Shown piece by piece: positions 45,559-56,037 of a stretch of DNA of 64,000 bases. Position 1 is the stretch's first letter, and each line of letters starts with the position of its first letter. The notes under the pieces were generated by a model. The model saw nothing but the letters and a program-made list of their open reading frames with translations, was not told the origin of the DNA and ran no database searches. The position numbers were made by a program, and so were the translations under genes. Origin of the DNA: Artemisia argyi (taxonomy: Eukaryota; Streptophyta; Magnoliopsida; Asterales; Asteraceae); contig CM060709.1 in NCBI GenBank assembly GCA_030686995.1, positions 306,609,857-306,673,856 of the forward strand, in the 5' to 3' direction.

Positions 45559-46940
45559 TGATGAGGCAAAAAATGAACCACTTTTAGGGGGTCATTTAAG
45601 CCCGGAATTGAATTTATTTGATCAAATATTGCCCTAAATCGTTCCTTTTGTGATTTTAGGTACTTTGGGAGAGAAATCTGGAAAAGGAAGCAATTCGGAC
45701 GTTTTTGGAGCATAAAAGTGAAGAAAACGCCAAAGTCTTAATTTTTCTTGCTGGGAACAGTAGGTGACGGCGTCAAGAGTAATTTTCATGACGACCCAGT
45801 ACAGAATTGAAGGCGTCACGAGGTAGAGCGTCAAGAGTAAAATACGTGACGGCCTAGAAAATGTTATAACGTGATGGCGTCAAAAGTAGATCAAGGCAGT
45901 CCGAGAATTCCTTTGGCGGCGAGATGACGGCGTCACCAATTTGGTTTTGACGCCGTCAGCCTCAATTTCCTATATATAGTTTTCTAATTTTCATTCAAAA
46001 AAAGGAGAGAAGTTTTGGAGAAACCCTAAGGCTGAACTTAGTACGAATTTTACAGGTTTTCAAGGGTTTTCAGCCCTTGAACCCTTTCATGTGTAATTGT
46101 GATAAGTATTCTTTTAATTCAATCAATATGTCTATGTGTTGGTTGTCTATATCTTGTTCTTGTCTTAATTCCATCATGCTAGGCTAGATCTATCTTGTGT
46201 TTGCTTGGATCTAATGAAACCTAGATGTTAATTATGTGTTGATTACTTGTTTATGGTTGTATTGGATGAATGATTTCGATGTTAGGCTTAAGAAAACTCG
46301 CAGATCTCCAATTGGTAACATGCTTGAACGTCTTAGGAAACATGAACTGACGTGCACTAGGTTTTATTGGTTGTATTTAATGCATGAGTAAATTCTAATG
46401 ATCCCATGTTAGGAGCTTCTTAGCCGGCTCGACATAGGAGTGAAGTAGGCACTCATAGGATTGGGGAATTAAGTGCGCCACCCCATGAATGGTATTAAGG
46501 AATACAATCTGTCATCCACGCAACTATAACAAGTAATTAACGTGTAAAAGATATCTAGGGAGTAGTGAAATCTAAGTAAACACAACTTCTCCACTTATTG
46601 CTCACAACCTTAGTTTAATTTAGTTTATTTTTATTTCTAGTATTTTATTTTGATTGCATCTTTAGTATTGGGTTAGTTGACTAGCAACTAATTCCGCCCA
46701 AATCCTTCAAACCCGAGATTTTTACTTGCTTTCTAAAAATTACAAAAAATAATCATCCCTCATCTTTAGAACTAGTATTTAGGTTTTCTAATCCTAGCGA
46801 CACTATTCCTAGCTGAACGATCAATCCCCCGGTACTTGTCACTATACTATACTACAACGATCAGGTACACTGCCTGGTGGGGGTTGTAAGCTTCTCGAGA
46901 TCCCTCGAGAGGTAACGCCTGGTGCGATTCCCACGTATCA
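45559..46940 (+). repeat. Element D 3' LTR (1382 bp, uninterrupted)
   Basis: It opens TGATGAGGC after AAGTGTAAGGGTATA and ends CCCACGTATCA. The TATA box is at 45971-45979, preceded by TGACGGCGTCA words (45761-45958). It shows what the 5' LTR looked like before E inserted. Confidence 0.88.
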
Positions 46941-46945
46941 TAAAC
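46941..46945. repeat. Target-site duplication of element D, right copy
   Basis: TAAAC, identical to 19911-19915. After it the region C sequence resumes. Confidence 0.85.
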
Positions 46946-47090
46946 GTATGCTACAGAGCATATTCAAAACCATAATTAGACACAAAAACAACATTCAAAT
47001 GCAGTTAAAAACATAAATTCAACTAACAACTTAATTAATAAGCAAAATTACAAAAGCAGATAACAAAATTATCAAATATTTTTTACTTAC

Positions 47091-47247
47091 ACATTTCATC
47101 AAATACTTGGTGTGCAACTTGATAAGAAGAAATGTTAACAACTTGATTCACATAATTATCAACTGATTCAACAACATTATCAACCGCAACAATATCAATC
47201 AAATCTGCTTTTGAAACAAACACTTATTTCAGATCAAAAGAAGCCAT
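47091..47247 (-). pseudogene. First exon of the minus-strand region C gene (early stop)
   Basis: ATG at 47245-47247 reads MASFDLK and then TAA at 47224-47226. The same frame then stays open (ADLIDIVAVDNVVESVDNY, VAHQVFDEMC) to a consensus donor GTAAGT at 47085-47090. With element D removed, the following intron to the exon at 19663 would be about 400 bp. A minus-strand TATATAAA at 47593-47600 could be the promoter. This gene contains the 27-kb D/E nest in its first intron. The protein is not recognised. Confidence 0.35.
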
Positions 47248-47252
47248 AAAAA

Positions 47253-47485
47253 ATGATGATAATGATCAGAACGGTGATGGTGATCGGAGTGGTGCTGGTG
47301 ATGGTGATCGGAACGGTGATGATGAAAGACAAGGTAACTGTCGATCGGAACAGTGATGGTAATCGGAGTGGTGATCGGAACATTGATGGTGATGATGAGA
47401 TGATGATCAGAACAGTGATGGTGATCGGAATAGTGATGGTGATGATGATCAGAATGGTGATGATGATCGGAATGGTAATATAACT
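47253..47485. repeat. GATGGTGATCGGAA minisatellite
   Basis: About fifteen degenerate units of 12-18 bp built from GGTGATGGTGATCGGAACGG. It lies between the minus-strand TATA box and the first ATG, so it would be in the 5' leader of the region C gene. Confidence 0.75.
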
Positions 47486-47592
47486 GATTTATGAATGAAA
47501 GGAATGAGAGCAGAGGAAACACGCACACGAAGTGTGTGTAAAAAATGAAGCGAATGAAAAAAAAATAAAAAAAAAAAAGAAAAGAAAAGGAT

Positions 47593-47600
47593 TTATATAG
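47593..47600 (-). promoter_or_regulatory. Candidate TATA box of the minus-strand region C gene
   Basis: TATATAAA on the minus strand, about 345 bp before the ATG at 47247. Confidence 0.35.
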
Positions 47601-47890
47601 TTGGAAGTATTAATGTTAAGCATATTAAATCTTAGATTAATGTAGACCATTTGATCAAAAAGGATGGAGGGTTAGAATTTTTCTATTGGTATGCAAAAAA
47701 AATGGGTATGCATTTGAATTTTTCCCAACATCATATAGTGTATAGTGTGCTATATACATGAGTAAAACAAACTATAACTTTTTATACCTAACTAACTAAT
47801 AGGAAACAGAATATATGAAGCTACAATTAAATCTAGGAGTAGATTCTAAACCGAATTGAACCTAACACTAGTTTTTTATCTTATCACATA

Positions 47891-48146
47891 CTCCCTCCGT
47901 CCCAAATTTATTGTCCACTTTCAATTTTCAAAGTTAAATTAGTTCAAATTTGACCATAAATACATATTTTTTTGTTATATAATACTTGATGAAAAATTAT
48001 ACCATTGAAAGGTACACTTAAAACCCAATCTATTTATATATTTTGCATCAAATATTATATAACACCCACAAAAATATTTAAGGTCAAAGTTGAAGAAGAA
48101 AGACTAAAAAAATCAATAGTAGACAATAAATTTGAGACGGAAGTAA
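47891..48146. mobile_element. Stowaway-like (Tc1/mariner) MITE, unit 1 copy
   Basis: The ends are CTCCCTCCGTCCCAAATTTA and TAAATTTGAGACGGAAGTAA, flanked by TA. CTCCCTCCGTCCC is the hallmark Stowaway end. The duplicate lies at 49973-50228. Confidence 0.8.
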
Positions 48147-48582
48147 TACGTTTTATGTGGCATATATAGGAAATTGTTAAATATGAAGGTTTGTCATTTT
48201 TAGAAGATTGCCAAGAAGGTTCATGCCTAGCTATGTCCTTTTCATTATGTCCTTTTCAACATACGTTGAATGTTTGATATCGACTAGATTAAAAACATAA
48301 AATAAAATAAGTAAGTAGATGGCTTAATTTTTTCTTGCCTCTCAATCTCTCATGCTTATTCAATAGTTACTTGCGTATTACTAAACTGTTTTCCATTTTT
48401 GTTATTTTTTTTTTTTTTTTTTTGATCCCAAGATTAAAATTTGGTCACAGTTAGACATGAGTATAGAACTGTACATGTAAGTTAACTTTTTTCTTCGACT
48501 CCTCATATAGACTATAGAGAACGTCTCTTGGCAAGTGGTTGTTGCAAGTCATCTCTCTAGTGATTGTAAAATGAGCATGACA

Positions 48583-48929
48583 GTATGAGCGGAGTCAGGA
48601 TTTGAACTTAAAAGAGATCGAACTTAATATAAAATTAAAAAAAAAAATATATTGCCTCAAGAAAGACTTTATTTTGCTTAACTCATGATTTAACTTAACA
48701 CCACAATAATTAGAAAATAAGCTAAATTTGAAAAGAATAACTTAACAAATAAATTTATTTGATGTTATATATGATTGTTAAGTTATTCGATTTTTTTAAA
48801 AAAAAAATAAGGGGAGTTAAATGAAAATTTTATTAAAAAATTAGCTTATGAGCTAATGTAACTAATGAATTAAATAGGCTAGTTAAGGGTGACTTAGCAC
48901 CTACTAGTTACTCTATTAGCTCCGTCCCT
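48583..48929. mobile_element. hAT-like MITE, unit 1 copy
   Basis: The left end is GTATGAGCGGAGTCAGG and the right end TAGCTCCGTCCCT. The 8-bp flanks are GCATGACA (48575-48582) and GCTTGACA (48930-48937), one mutation apart. The duplicate at 50660-51005 has both flanks identical (GCTTGACA). Confidence 0.6.
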
Positions 48930-49186
48930 GCTTGACACCTACTCGTGTCAAGATTTACAGACTATGAGTTTTTATTCTTGACATGCACATAAGTGTGTAT
49001 TCTTGATTTCTTGTCCATGAGTGTTGCTCATCTCAAACTAGAGTGAGTTAGGCCAAAGGCGACACGCTACGAAGGCGTGTCCTAAACGCTATTTGAGTGA
49101 TAAGAAGTTTTTTTTTTTTTTTTTTTTTTTTTTACCACGTTGGTCGGTTGGCATGAAACCTCAGCAGGATAAACTATTTATATATA

Positions 49187-49353
49187 CTTCCTCCGTCTCA
49201 AAATTATTGTCCATATTTTCTATTTAGGATGTCTCAAAATAATTGTCCACTTTCTTTATTAAGTAAAAACTAAAAAATCTAAATTAGAGTGTCTCCACTT
49301 TTATTTAACTTTGTATTTTCTATCTAATGATAATAATTTTGAGACGGAGAGAG
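49187..49353. mobile_element. Second Stowaway-like MITE, unit 1 copy (167 bp)
   Basis: The ends are CTTCCTCCGTCTCAAAATTA and AATTTTGAGACGGAGAGAG, flanked by TA. The duplicate lies at 51266-51432. It lies about 330 bp upstream of the GLR ATG. Confidence 0.8.
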
Positions 49354-49687
49354 TATTAATTTATTAGTCTAAATCATGATAATATTCCCGTGGACTTTAT
49401 GATATCTAGTATTTAATGATATGGGTCATTTTCGAAAGTATTTGCGTCACTAAACACACAACTCCAAAAGGGTTGACTTAATCAAACTTTGATAAATTGC
49501 TATCAAGTCCTTACGCTAGATCTTTGCTAGCCACAAAGGGGTCAAATGTAAACATTTGTCTCAAAAGTCAAGTTCTGTTCAAGTCAATGTTAGTAAATGC
49601 TACCATTGTCGTACACTCATTGGTGTCTTCATATTCTAATTCTTCACTGTTTAAGCCTAAGAAAATAATAGCAAATTACCAAACATT

Positions 49688-49873
49688 ATGAAAAATTATA
49701 TGCTAGTCTTTATTTTGGTTATGAGCTTGATATCGATAGCAAACGGCGAAACAAAGACAGAAATCAAAGTAGGGGTGATTCTTGATAACGAAACATCTAT
49801 TGGTAAAATGAGCAGAAGTTGCATTTCAATGGCTTTACATGATTTCTATCAAGAACATGACACTTATACCTAA
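49688..49873 (+). pseudogene. Truncated GLR exon-1 copy (61 aa)
   Basis: It is identical at the protein level to the first 60 residues of the GLR gene at 51767: the signal peptide MKNYMLVFILVMSLISIANG, then the start of the amino-terminal domain (VGVILDNETSIGKMSRSCIS). The tandem duplication cuts it at HDTYT, followed by TAA. It has a full upstream region of its own, so it might still be transcribed and could give a small secreted peptide, but no function is implied. Confidence 0.8.
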
Positions 49874-49972
49874 TTAACTAATAGGAAACAGAATATATGA
49901 AGCTACAATTAAATCTAGGAGTAGATTCTAAACTGAATTGAACCTAACACTAGTTTTTTATCTTATCACATA

Positions 49973-50228
49973 CTCCCTCCGTCTCAAATTTATTGTCCAC
50001 TTTCAATTTTCAAAGTTAAATTAGTTCAAATTTGACCATAAATACATATTTTTTTGTTATATAATACTTGATGAAAAATTATACCATTGAAAGGTACACT
50101 TAAAACCCAATCTATTTATATATTTTGCATCAAATATTATATAACACCCACAAAAATATTTAAGGTCAAAGTTGAAAAAGAAAAACTAAAAAAATCAATA
50201 GTAGACAATAAATTTGGGACAGGGGTAA
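49973..50228. mobile_element. Stowaway-like MITE, unit 2 copy
   Basis: Copy of 47891-48146 with a few substitutions. One end is more degraded (GGGACAGGGGTAA). Confidence 0.75.
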
Positions 50229-50659
50229 TACGTTTTATGTGGCATATATAGGAAATTGTTAAATATGAAGGTTTGTCATTTTTAGAAGATTGCCAAGAAG
50301 GTTCATGCCTAGCTATGTCCTTTTCATTATGTCCTTTTCAACATACGTTGAATGTTTGATATCGACTAGATTAAAAACATAAAATAAAATAAGTAAGTAG
50401 ATGGCTTAATTTTTTCTTGCCTCTCAATCTCTCATGCTTATTCAATAGTTACTTGCGTATTACTACACTGTTTTCCATTTTTGTTATTTTTTTTTTTTTT
50501 GATCCCAAGATTAAAATTTGGTCACAGTTAGACATGAGTATAGAACTGTACATGTAAGTTAACTTTTTTCTTCGACTCCTCATATAGACTATAGAGAACG
50601 TCTCTTGGCAAGTGGTTGTTGCAAGTCATCTCTCTAGTGATTGTAAAATGAGCTTGACA

Positions 50660-51005
50660 GTATGAGCGGAGTCAGGATTTGAACTTAAAAGAGATCGAAC
50701 TTAATATAAAATTAAAAAAAATATATATTGCCTCAAGAAAGACTTTATTTTGCTTAACTCATGATTTAACTTAACACCACAATAATTAGAAAATAAGCTA
50801 AATTTGAAAAGAATAACTTAACAAATAAATTTATTTGATGTTATATTTGATTGTTAAGTTATTCGAAATTTTTTTAAAAAAAATAAGGGGAGTTAAATGA
50901 AAATTTTATTAAAAAATTAGCTTATGAGCTAATGTAACTAATGAATTAAATAGGCTAGTTAAGGGTGACTTAGCACCTACTAGTTACTCTATTAGCTCCG
51001 TCCCT
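50660..51005. mobile_element. hAT-like MITE, unit 2 copy
   Basis: It has perfect 8-bp flanks GCTTGACA (50652-50659 and 51006-51013), which show the original insertion site. Confidence 0.65.
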
Positions 51006-51181
51006 GCTTGACACCTACTCGTGTCAAGATTTACAGACTATGAGTTTTTATTCTTGACATGCACATAAGTGTGTATTCTTGATTTCTTGTCCATGAGTGT
51101 TGCTCATCTCAAACTAGAGTGAGTTAGGCCAAAGGCGACACGCTACGAAGGCGTGTCCTAAACGCTATTTGAGTGATAAGA

Positions 51182-51215
<34 letters not shown>

Positions 51216-51265
51216 ACGTTGGTCGGTTGGCATGAAACCTCAGCAGGATAAACTATTTATATATA

Positions 51266-51432
51266 CTTCCTCCGTCACAAAATTATTGTCCATATTTTCT
51301 ATTTAGGATGTCTCAAAATAATTGTCCACTTTCTTTATTAAGTAAAAACTAAAGAATCTAAATTAGAGTGTCTCCACTTTTATTTAACTTTGTATTTTCT
51401 ATCTAATGATAATAATTTTGAGACGGAGAGAG
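51266..51432. mobile_element. Second Stowaway-like MITE, unit 2 copy
   Basis: Copy of 49187-49353 with one change in the left end (CGTCACAAAATTA). It lies in the GLR promoter region. Confidence 0.75.
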
Positions 51433-51538
51433 TATTAATTTATTAGTCTAAATCATGATAATATTCCCGTGGACTTTATGATATCTAGTATTTAATGATA
51501 TGGGTCATTTTCGAAAGTATTTGCGTCACTAAACACAC

Positions 51539-51600
51539 AACTCCAAAAGGGTTGACTTAATCAAACTTTGATAAATTGCTATCAAGTCCTTACGCTAGAT
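51539..51600 (+). promoter_or_regulatory. Conserved GLR proximal promoter block with W-box-like TTGAC
   Basis: AACTCCAAAAGGGTTGACTT, then AATCAAACTTTGATAAATTG and CTATCAAGTCCTTACG. The same block is at 57268-57328 before the second GLR gene, although the sequence around it is not conserved. TTGACT fits a WRKY-factor site. No clear TATA box was found. Confidence 0.5.
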
Positions 51601-51766
51601 CTTTGCTAGCCACAAAGGGGTCAAATGTAAACATTTGTCTCAAAAGTCAAGTTCTGTTCAAGTCAATGTTAGTAAATGCTACCATTGTCGTACACTCATT
51701 GGTGTCTTCATATTCTAATTCTTCACTGTTTAAGCCTAAGAAAATAATAGCAAATTACCAAACATT

Positions 51767-54336
51767 ATGAAAAATTATATGCTAGTCTTTATTTTGGTTA
51801 TGAGCTTGATATCGATAGCAAACGGCGAAACAAAGACAGAAATCAAAGTAGGGGTGATTCTTGATAACGAAACATCTATTGGTAAAATGAGCAGAAGTTG
51901 CATTTCAATGGCTTTACATGATTTCTATCAAGAACATGACACTTACACCACCAGAATTGTCCCTCACTTTCGCGATTCTAAGCAAGATAATGTTGAAGCG
52001 GCTTCTGCAGCAATAGATCTCTTGAAAAATGAGCTAGTCATGGCAATACTAGGACCCATGACATCCTCACAAGCCGATTTCGTGATAGACATTGGTAGCA
52101 AATCAAGTGTTCCTATAATCTCTACTGCCACAAGCCCGTCTTTGTCACCAAAAGACACCCCGTATTTCATACGTTCTTCACATGATTCTTCCTCACAACT
52201 TAAGCCAATAGCAGAACTGATCAAACACTTTGGTTGGAGGGAAGTTGTGTTTATTTATGAAGATGGCGATTATGGAAGAGGCTTGATTCCTTATATATCT
52301 GATGCCATGGTGAATGTTGATGCTAAAGTTATGTATCGCACCGTCATATATCATTCTGCTTCTGATGATTGGATCCTTAAAGAACTCTATAAGATGAAAA
52401 CGATGCAAACTCGTGTTTTCATAGTACACGCCTTACCAGATTTGGCAACACGTTTTTTCAAGAAAGTAAATGAAGCGGGGATGATGGAAGAAGGGTATGC
52501 TTGGATCATAACTGAAGTGCTCACTAGTCGTTTGCATTCTTTGGATCGTTCAGACATAGACTTGATGCAAGGAGTGCTAGGTAAAAATACACAAAAACTC
52601 ATTTCTTGACCATAATATTAGGCCTATTTGGACCGCAACGATCTGGACCGGTCCTGACCACCCCTAGCAAGGCTTATTTGAGTATATCTTGATTTAGATA
52701 TTTAGTTAGCAGATGTTTGGTATTCCGTAAGCAAAACAGATTATGAATTTGAAAAATGGCGATTCATCTTTAATAAAAGCAAATAATTACTTTTCTCAAA
52801 TGATTTGTCAAAACACTATTTTCTGAACATTGTGCTTGCATGATTGTCTATGTTTTTGCAATAGCCGTAAACAAATAATTATCTCAGCCCAAAACGCAAT
52901 CAAAAACACGTACAGATACACTCTAATAATGTGTATAATGAGTTTCCAATAATAATTTATCGATTACATTCACATTTACATTATAACACAATTATTTTAT
53001 CTGCTAGGGGTGAAGTCACGTATCCCAAGAACCAACAAGCTAATCGAATTCGAGAAAAGATGGAAAAGGAATCAAAATCCATCAGGCGAAATGACTGAGC
53101 TAGACATGTTTGGATATTGGTGGTATGATACAGTTTCCGCGCTAGCAATAGCATTGGAAAAGGTCCCGAGTGACACTATAATCAATACTACTTTCAAACG
53201 AAAACAAAGCCCCACAACCGATTTAGAAGCTATTGGAACCTCGGAAATGGGACCAAGGCTCCTTCCATTGATCCGAACTATAAAACATAATGGTCTTAGT
53301 GGCGACTTCCATCTCATTGATGGACAGTTACAACCCTCAGTGTACGAAATAGTGAACGTAATAGGAAAAGGCGAAAAACATATCGGGTATTGGACACCTA
53401 CAAATGGGATCATAAAAAAGTTGCATCAAACCAATGGGACCAAAAATGATCTTGGAACAATCATATGGCCCGGTGACACACCTTTTGGTCCAAAAGGTTG
53501 GGAAATGCCAACCAGTAATGAAAGCAAGTTACGAGTCGGGGTTCCAGCAAAAGCAGGCTTTGTGCAGTTTATCGATGCCAACATTGATCCTAAGACCGAA
53601 CAGGTTATATCTGTCACTGGTTTTTGTGTAGATGTTTTTAACGCAGTTATTGGTGCTTTGCCTTATGCTGTCAAAACCGAATTCATCCCTTTTGTTACTC
53701 CGGATGGGACGCGAGCTGCAGGAACCTATAATGATCTTCTTCATAATCTCTCTGCTGGGGTAATCATATAGATGAGTTACATATTTTTTATTAGTTTGTT
53801 GTACAAAGTTTGGTTTTAATGTTTAACTTTATTCTTAATAATGTACTAGAAATACGATGCGGTGGCTGGAGACGTTACAATCCTTGCGGACCGTACGGAA
53901 TATGTTGATTTCACATTGCCATACACAGAAGCTGGTTTTTCAATGATTGTTCCAATTAAAGTTGATGACAGGAAGAGCGCTTGGATCTTCATGAGACCAC
54001 TAGAGACAAACCTTTGGATAACAATCGGAGCGTTTTTTATATATACAGGACTTGTGGTATGGGTTGTTGAGCATCGTGTAAACAAAGAGTTCCGCGGGCC
54101 TCCGCATCAACAAATTGGAATGATCTTCTGGTTTTCCTTCTCCACACTCGTTTACGCGCATAGTAAGTCTGTATATACACATACACATTCAAGGTGCTCT
54201 ATTTTGCTTACGCGGTAATTGGCATTGCTTACTTCAAAGTGCTTATTTGCTCAATAAGCATGGATGGAACTTAGAAGGGACCGAGGAGGGCTGCGTTCCC
54301 GCCCGCCCCCCGCCCCCCCCCCCCCCCCCCCCCCCC

Positions 54337-54372
<36 letters not shown>

Positions 54373-56037
54373 TATATGTACATTTTATACCCTTTTATAT
54401 ATGGTTTTAGCCATTTTTAATACAAAAATTTCAGGTATATTGTATATCGGTCGCCCTAAAATAAATACTTTTCAATTTGGCCCACCCCATCAACTTTGTT
54501 CAAGTTCCGTCCCTGTCAATAAGTAGGTATCTACCTGCGTATTTTAGAGTGCTTGTTGACTCTAATATAGGCGGATAATCAGTTTTAACCAAACACTTCT
54601 TACTGTTGATTTGCTTATTTTGTTTTTATACAAATAAGCAACCCTAGAACCTTTTATCAAAACTAATTATCTGCTTATTTTGTTATCTGATTATATATGT
54701 GTGAAATTCATTTATTAAAAATGAGAATATAATCTTGCAGGAGAGAAGTTGATAAGCAACTTATCGAGATTTGTGGTGATCGTGTGGGTGTTTGTGGTTC
54801 TGGTTCTGACCTCGAGCTACACAGCAAGCTTAACATCCATTTTAACAGTACAAAAGCTTCAACCTAGGTACACTGATATTAATAAAATCATGATAAATAG
54901 TGAATCAGTCGGTTACCAAGATGGTTCCTTTATTTACGATAAGTTGATAGCGATGGGTTTCCACGAAAGCCAGTTAAAGAATTACAGCACCTTCGAGCAG
55001 TACGACGCAGCTCTTGCACAAGGAAGTCAAAAGGGGGGCGTTTCAGCAATTATGGATGAAATCCCTTATATCAGAGTGTTTCTAGCTAAATATTGTACCA
55101 ACTATACCATGGCCGGTCCAATCTACAAAACTGCAGGATTTGGTTTCGTAAGTAACCTAACTAAACTATATTGGTTCTTTATTGAGCTTGTTGTATAAAA
55201 TACCAACGTGCTTTCTCAATTGTCCTGTTTTTGCACTGGATGTTCTTTTTGGTATATCAGAGTCAAGAAAACTTAGTTTTCTGTTGTTTGGGTTACTTTC
55301 AGCCAGATTTCTTATCATTTCTATAAGAAAAACTTAACAACATTTATACATAATTTTTAAAAATGCCTGTTTTAACAGGTTGTTTTACCACTTAAACGGG
55401 GACACAAAGTCGTCTTATTGACTAAGATGTAAATGACTTAAACGGGACATATGAAAAAGTATGTTCAAATTATAAGCAATAAAAGTATGTTCAAATTACA
55501 CAAAAACTATATAACTGTCCGTTGTGCATTCAGGCATTTCAAAGAGGGTCTCCACTAGTAGCAGATGTTTCAAGAGCGGTTCTACAAGTTACAGAAGAGC
55601 AAATGAGGAACATTTCCAACCAATGGTTTGGAGAACCAACGAGTTGCGATCAGCAAAAGGGAGCTTCAGTTACCTCCGACACACTCACGTTAGAAAGTTT
55701 CAAGGGTCTTTTTATCATTGCAGGGTTATCAGCAACTTCTGCTCTACTTATATTTTTGTTCAGATTTTCATATGAAGTTAAAGATATGTTAGCGTCACAA
55801 GGTTCACTAGGTGAAAAGCTTTCCTCGATTGCGAAAACTTTTGATGTGTATAAGGACAGCGAATCAAAACCAAGAAGTCCAGCTAGTCCAGACCATGATG
55901 ACACGGGATTTTTCTCTAGTGATGAAGGGTGTTCTACTACTGAACCCGGGACACCTATTCATGAGACAACACAAGTTGTGGAGAGTAACATAGAGACTAA
56001 TGTGCATGATAATGTTACAATTAGCACCCCTCGTTAG
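51767..56037 (+). CDS. GLR2-like: Glutamate receptor-like channel 1 (clade II type), 5 exons, 929 aa
   Basis: Plasma-membrane (or endomembrane) ligand-gated cation channel of the plant ionotropic glutamate receptor family. Exons: 51767-52580, 53008-53759, 53850-54162, 54741-55147, 55534-56037. All introns are GT..AG and the phases fit. Domains: signal peptide 1-20; amino-terminal ANF-receptor domain about 25-400; ligand-binding S1 from about 446 (LRVGVPAKAGF); M1 about 576-596 (LWITIGAFFIYTGLVVWVVE); pore about 611-622 (GMIFWFSFSTLV); M3 with SSYTASLTS about 633-660; S2; M4 about 816-838 (LFIIAGLSATSALLIFLF); Ser/Thr-rich tail. The length is normal for the family. The closest Arabidopsis relatives, from memory, are GLR2.7-2.9. 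Intron 3 carries a hAT MITE. The gene looks intact. Confidence 0.9.
52581..53007 (+). other. GLR1-specific intron 1 (427 bp)
   Basis: GTAAAAATAC..TCTGCTAG splits the Gly codon in VLG|VKS. The second GLR gene has no intron at this position (58044-59567 is continuous). Confidence 0.85.
54259..54515. mobile_element. hAT MITE in GLR1 intron 3 (257 bp)
   Basis: The ends are CATGGATGGAACTT and AAGTTCCGTCCCTG, flanked by the identical 8-bp duplication TCAATAAG (54251-54258 and 54516-54523). It includes long C and T homopolymer runs (54308-54370). Confidence 0.8.

Larger units (their letters stand above)
19916..46940 (+). mobile_element. Element D: non-autonomous Athila-like (Ty3/gypsy type) element with E nested in its 5' LTR
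   Basis: It is flanked by the 5-bp duplication TAAAC. Components are a 5' LTR split by element E (19916-20464 and 39477-40346), a tRNA-Asp-type primer site, gag plus protease, about 2.5 kb of non-coding 3' region with several AAGTGTAAGGG tracts, and an intact 1382-bp 3' LTR. There is no reverse transcriptase, RNase H or integrase. The gag type and the GGGACAATGTTCATCTTAAG phrase near 43905 are typical of the Athila/Tat side of gypsy. Without E it is about 8.0 kb. It would need enzymes from a relative to move. Confidence 0.88.
47783..49864. repeat. 2.08-kb tandem duplication, unit 1
   Basis: The unit begins in TATACCTAACTAAC and ends within GLR coding sequence at GACACT|TATACC. It is repeated at 49865-51943 with only scattered differences and homopolymer length changes. 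It holds two Stowaway-like MITEs, one hAT-like MITE, a promoter region and the first 60 GLR codons. TATACC at both breakpoints suggests microhomology. Confidence 0.9.
49865..51943. repeat. 2.08-kb tandem duplication, unit 2
   Basis: The second unit, whose 3' end runs on into the complete GLR gene. In the coding part the offset to unit 1 is exactly 2079 bp (ATG 49688 versus 51767). Confidence 0.9.

Noticed and set aside
47229..47528. His/Asp-rich minus-strand ORF over the minisatellite
   Set aside because: It is produced by the short repeat itself; the real gene frame on this strand starts at 47247.
49497..49691. 64-aa ORF overlapping the start of the GLR fragment (and its copy at 51576) as a conserved upstream ORF
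   Set aside because: Its first codon is not ATG (the region reads TTGCTATC), the second copy exists only through the recent duplication, and GLR2 lacks it.
54308..54370. Very long poly-C then poly-T run as a regulatory element
   Set aside because: It lies inside a hAT MITE in an intron; homopolymer length is also unreliable in assemblies.
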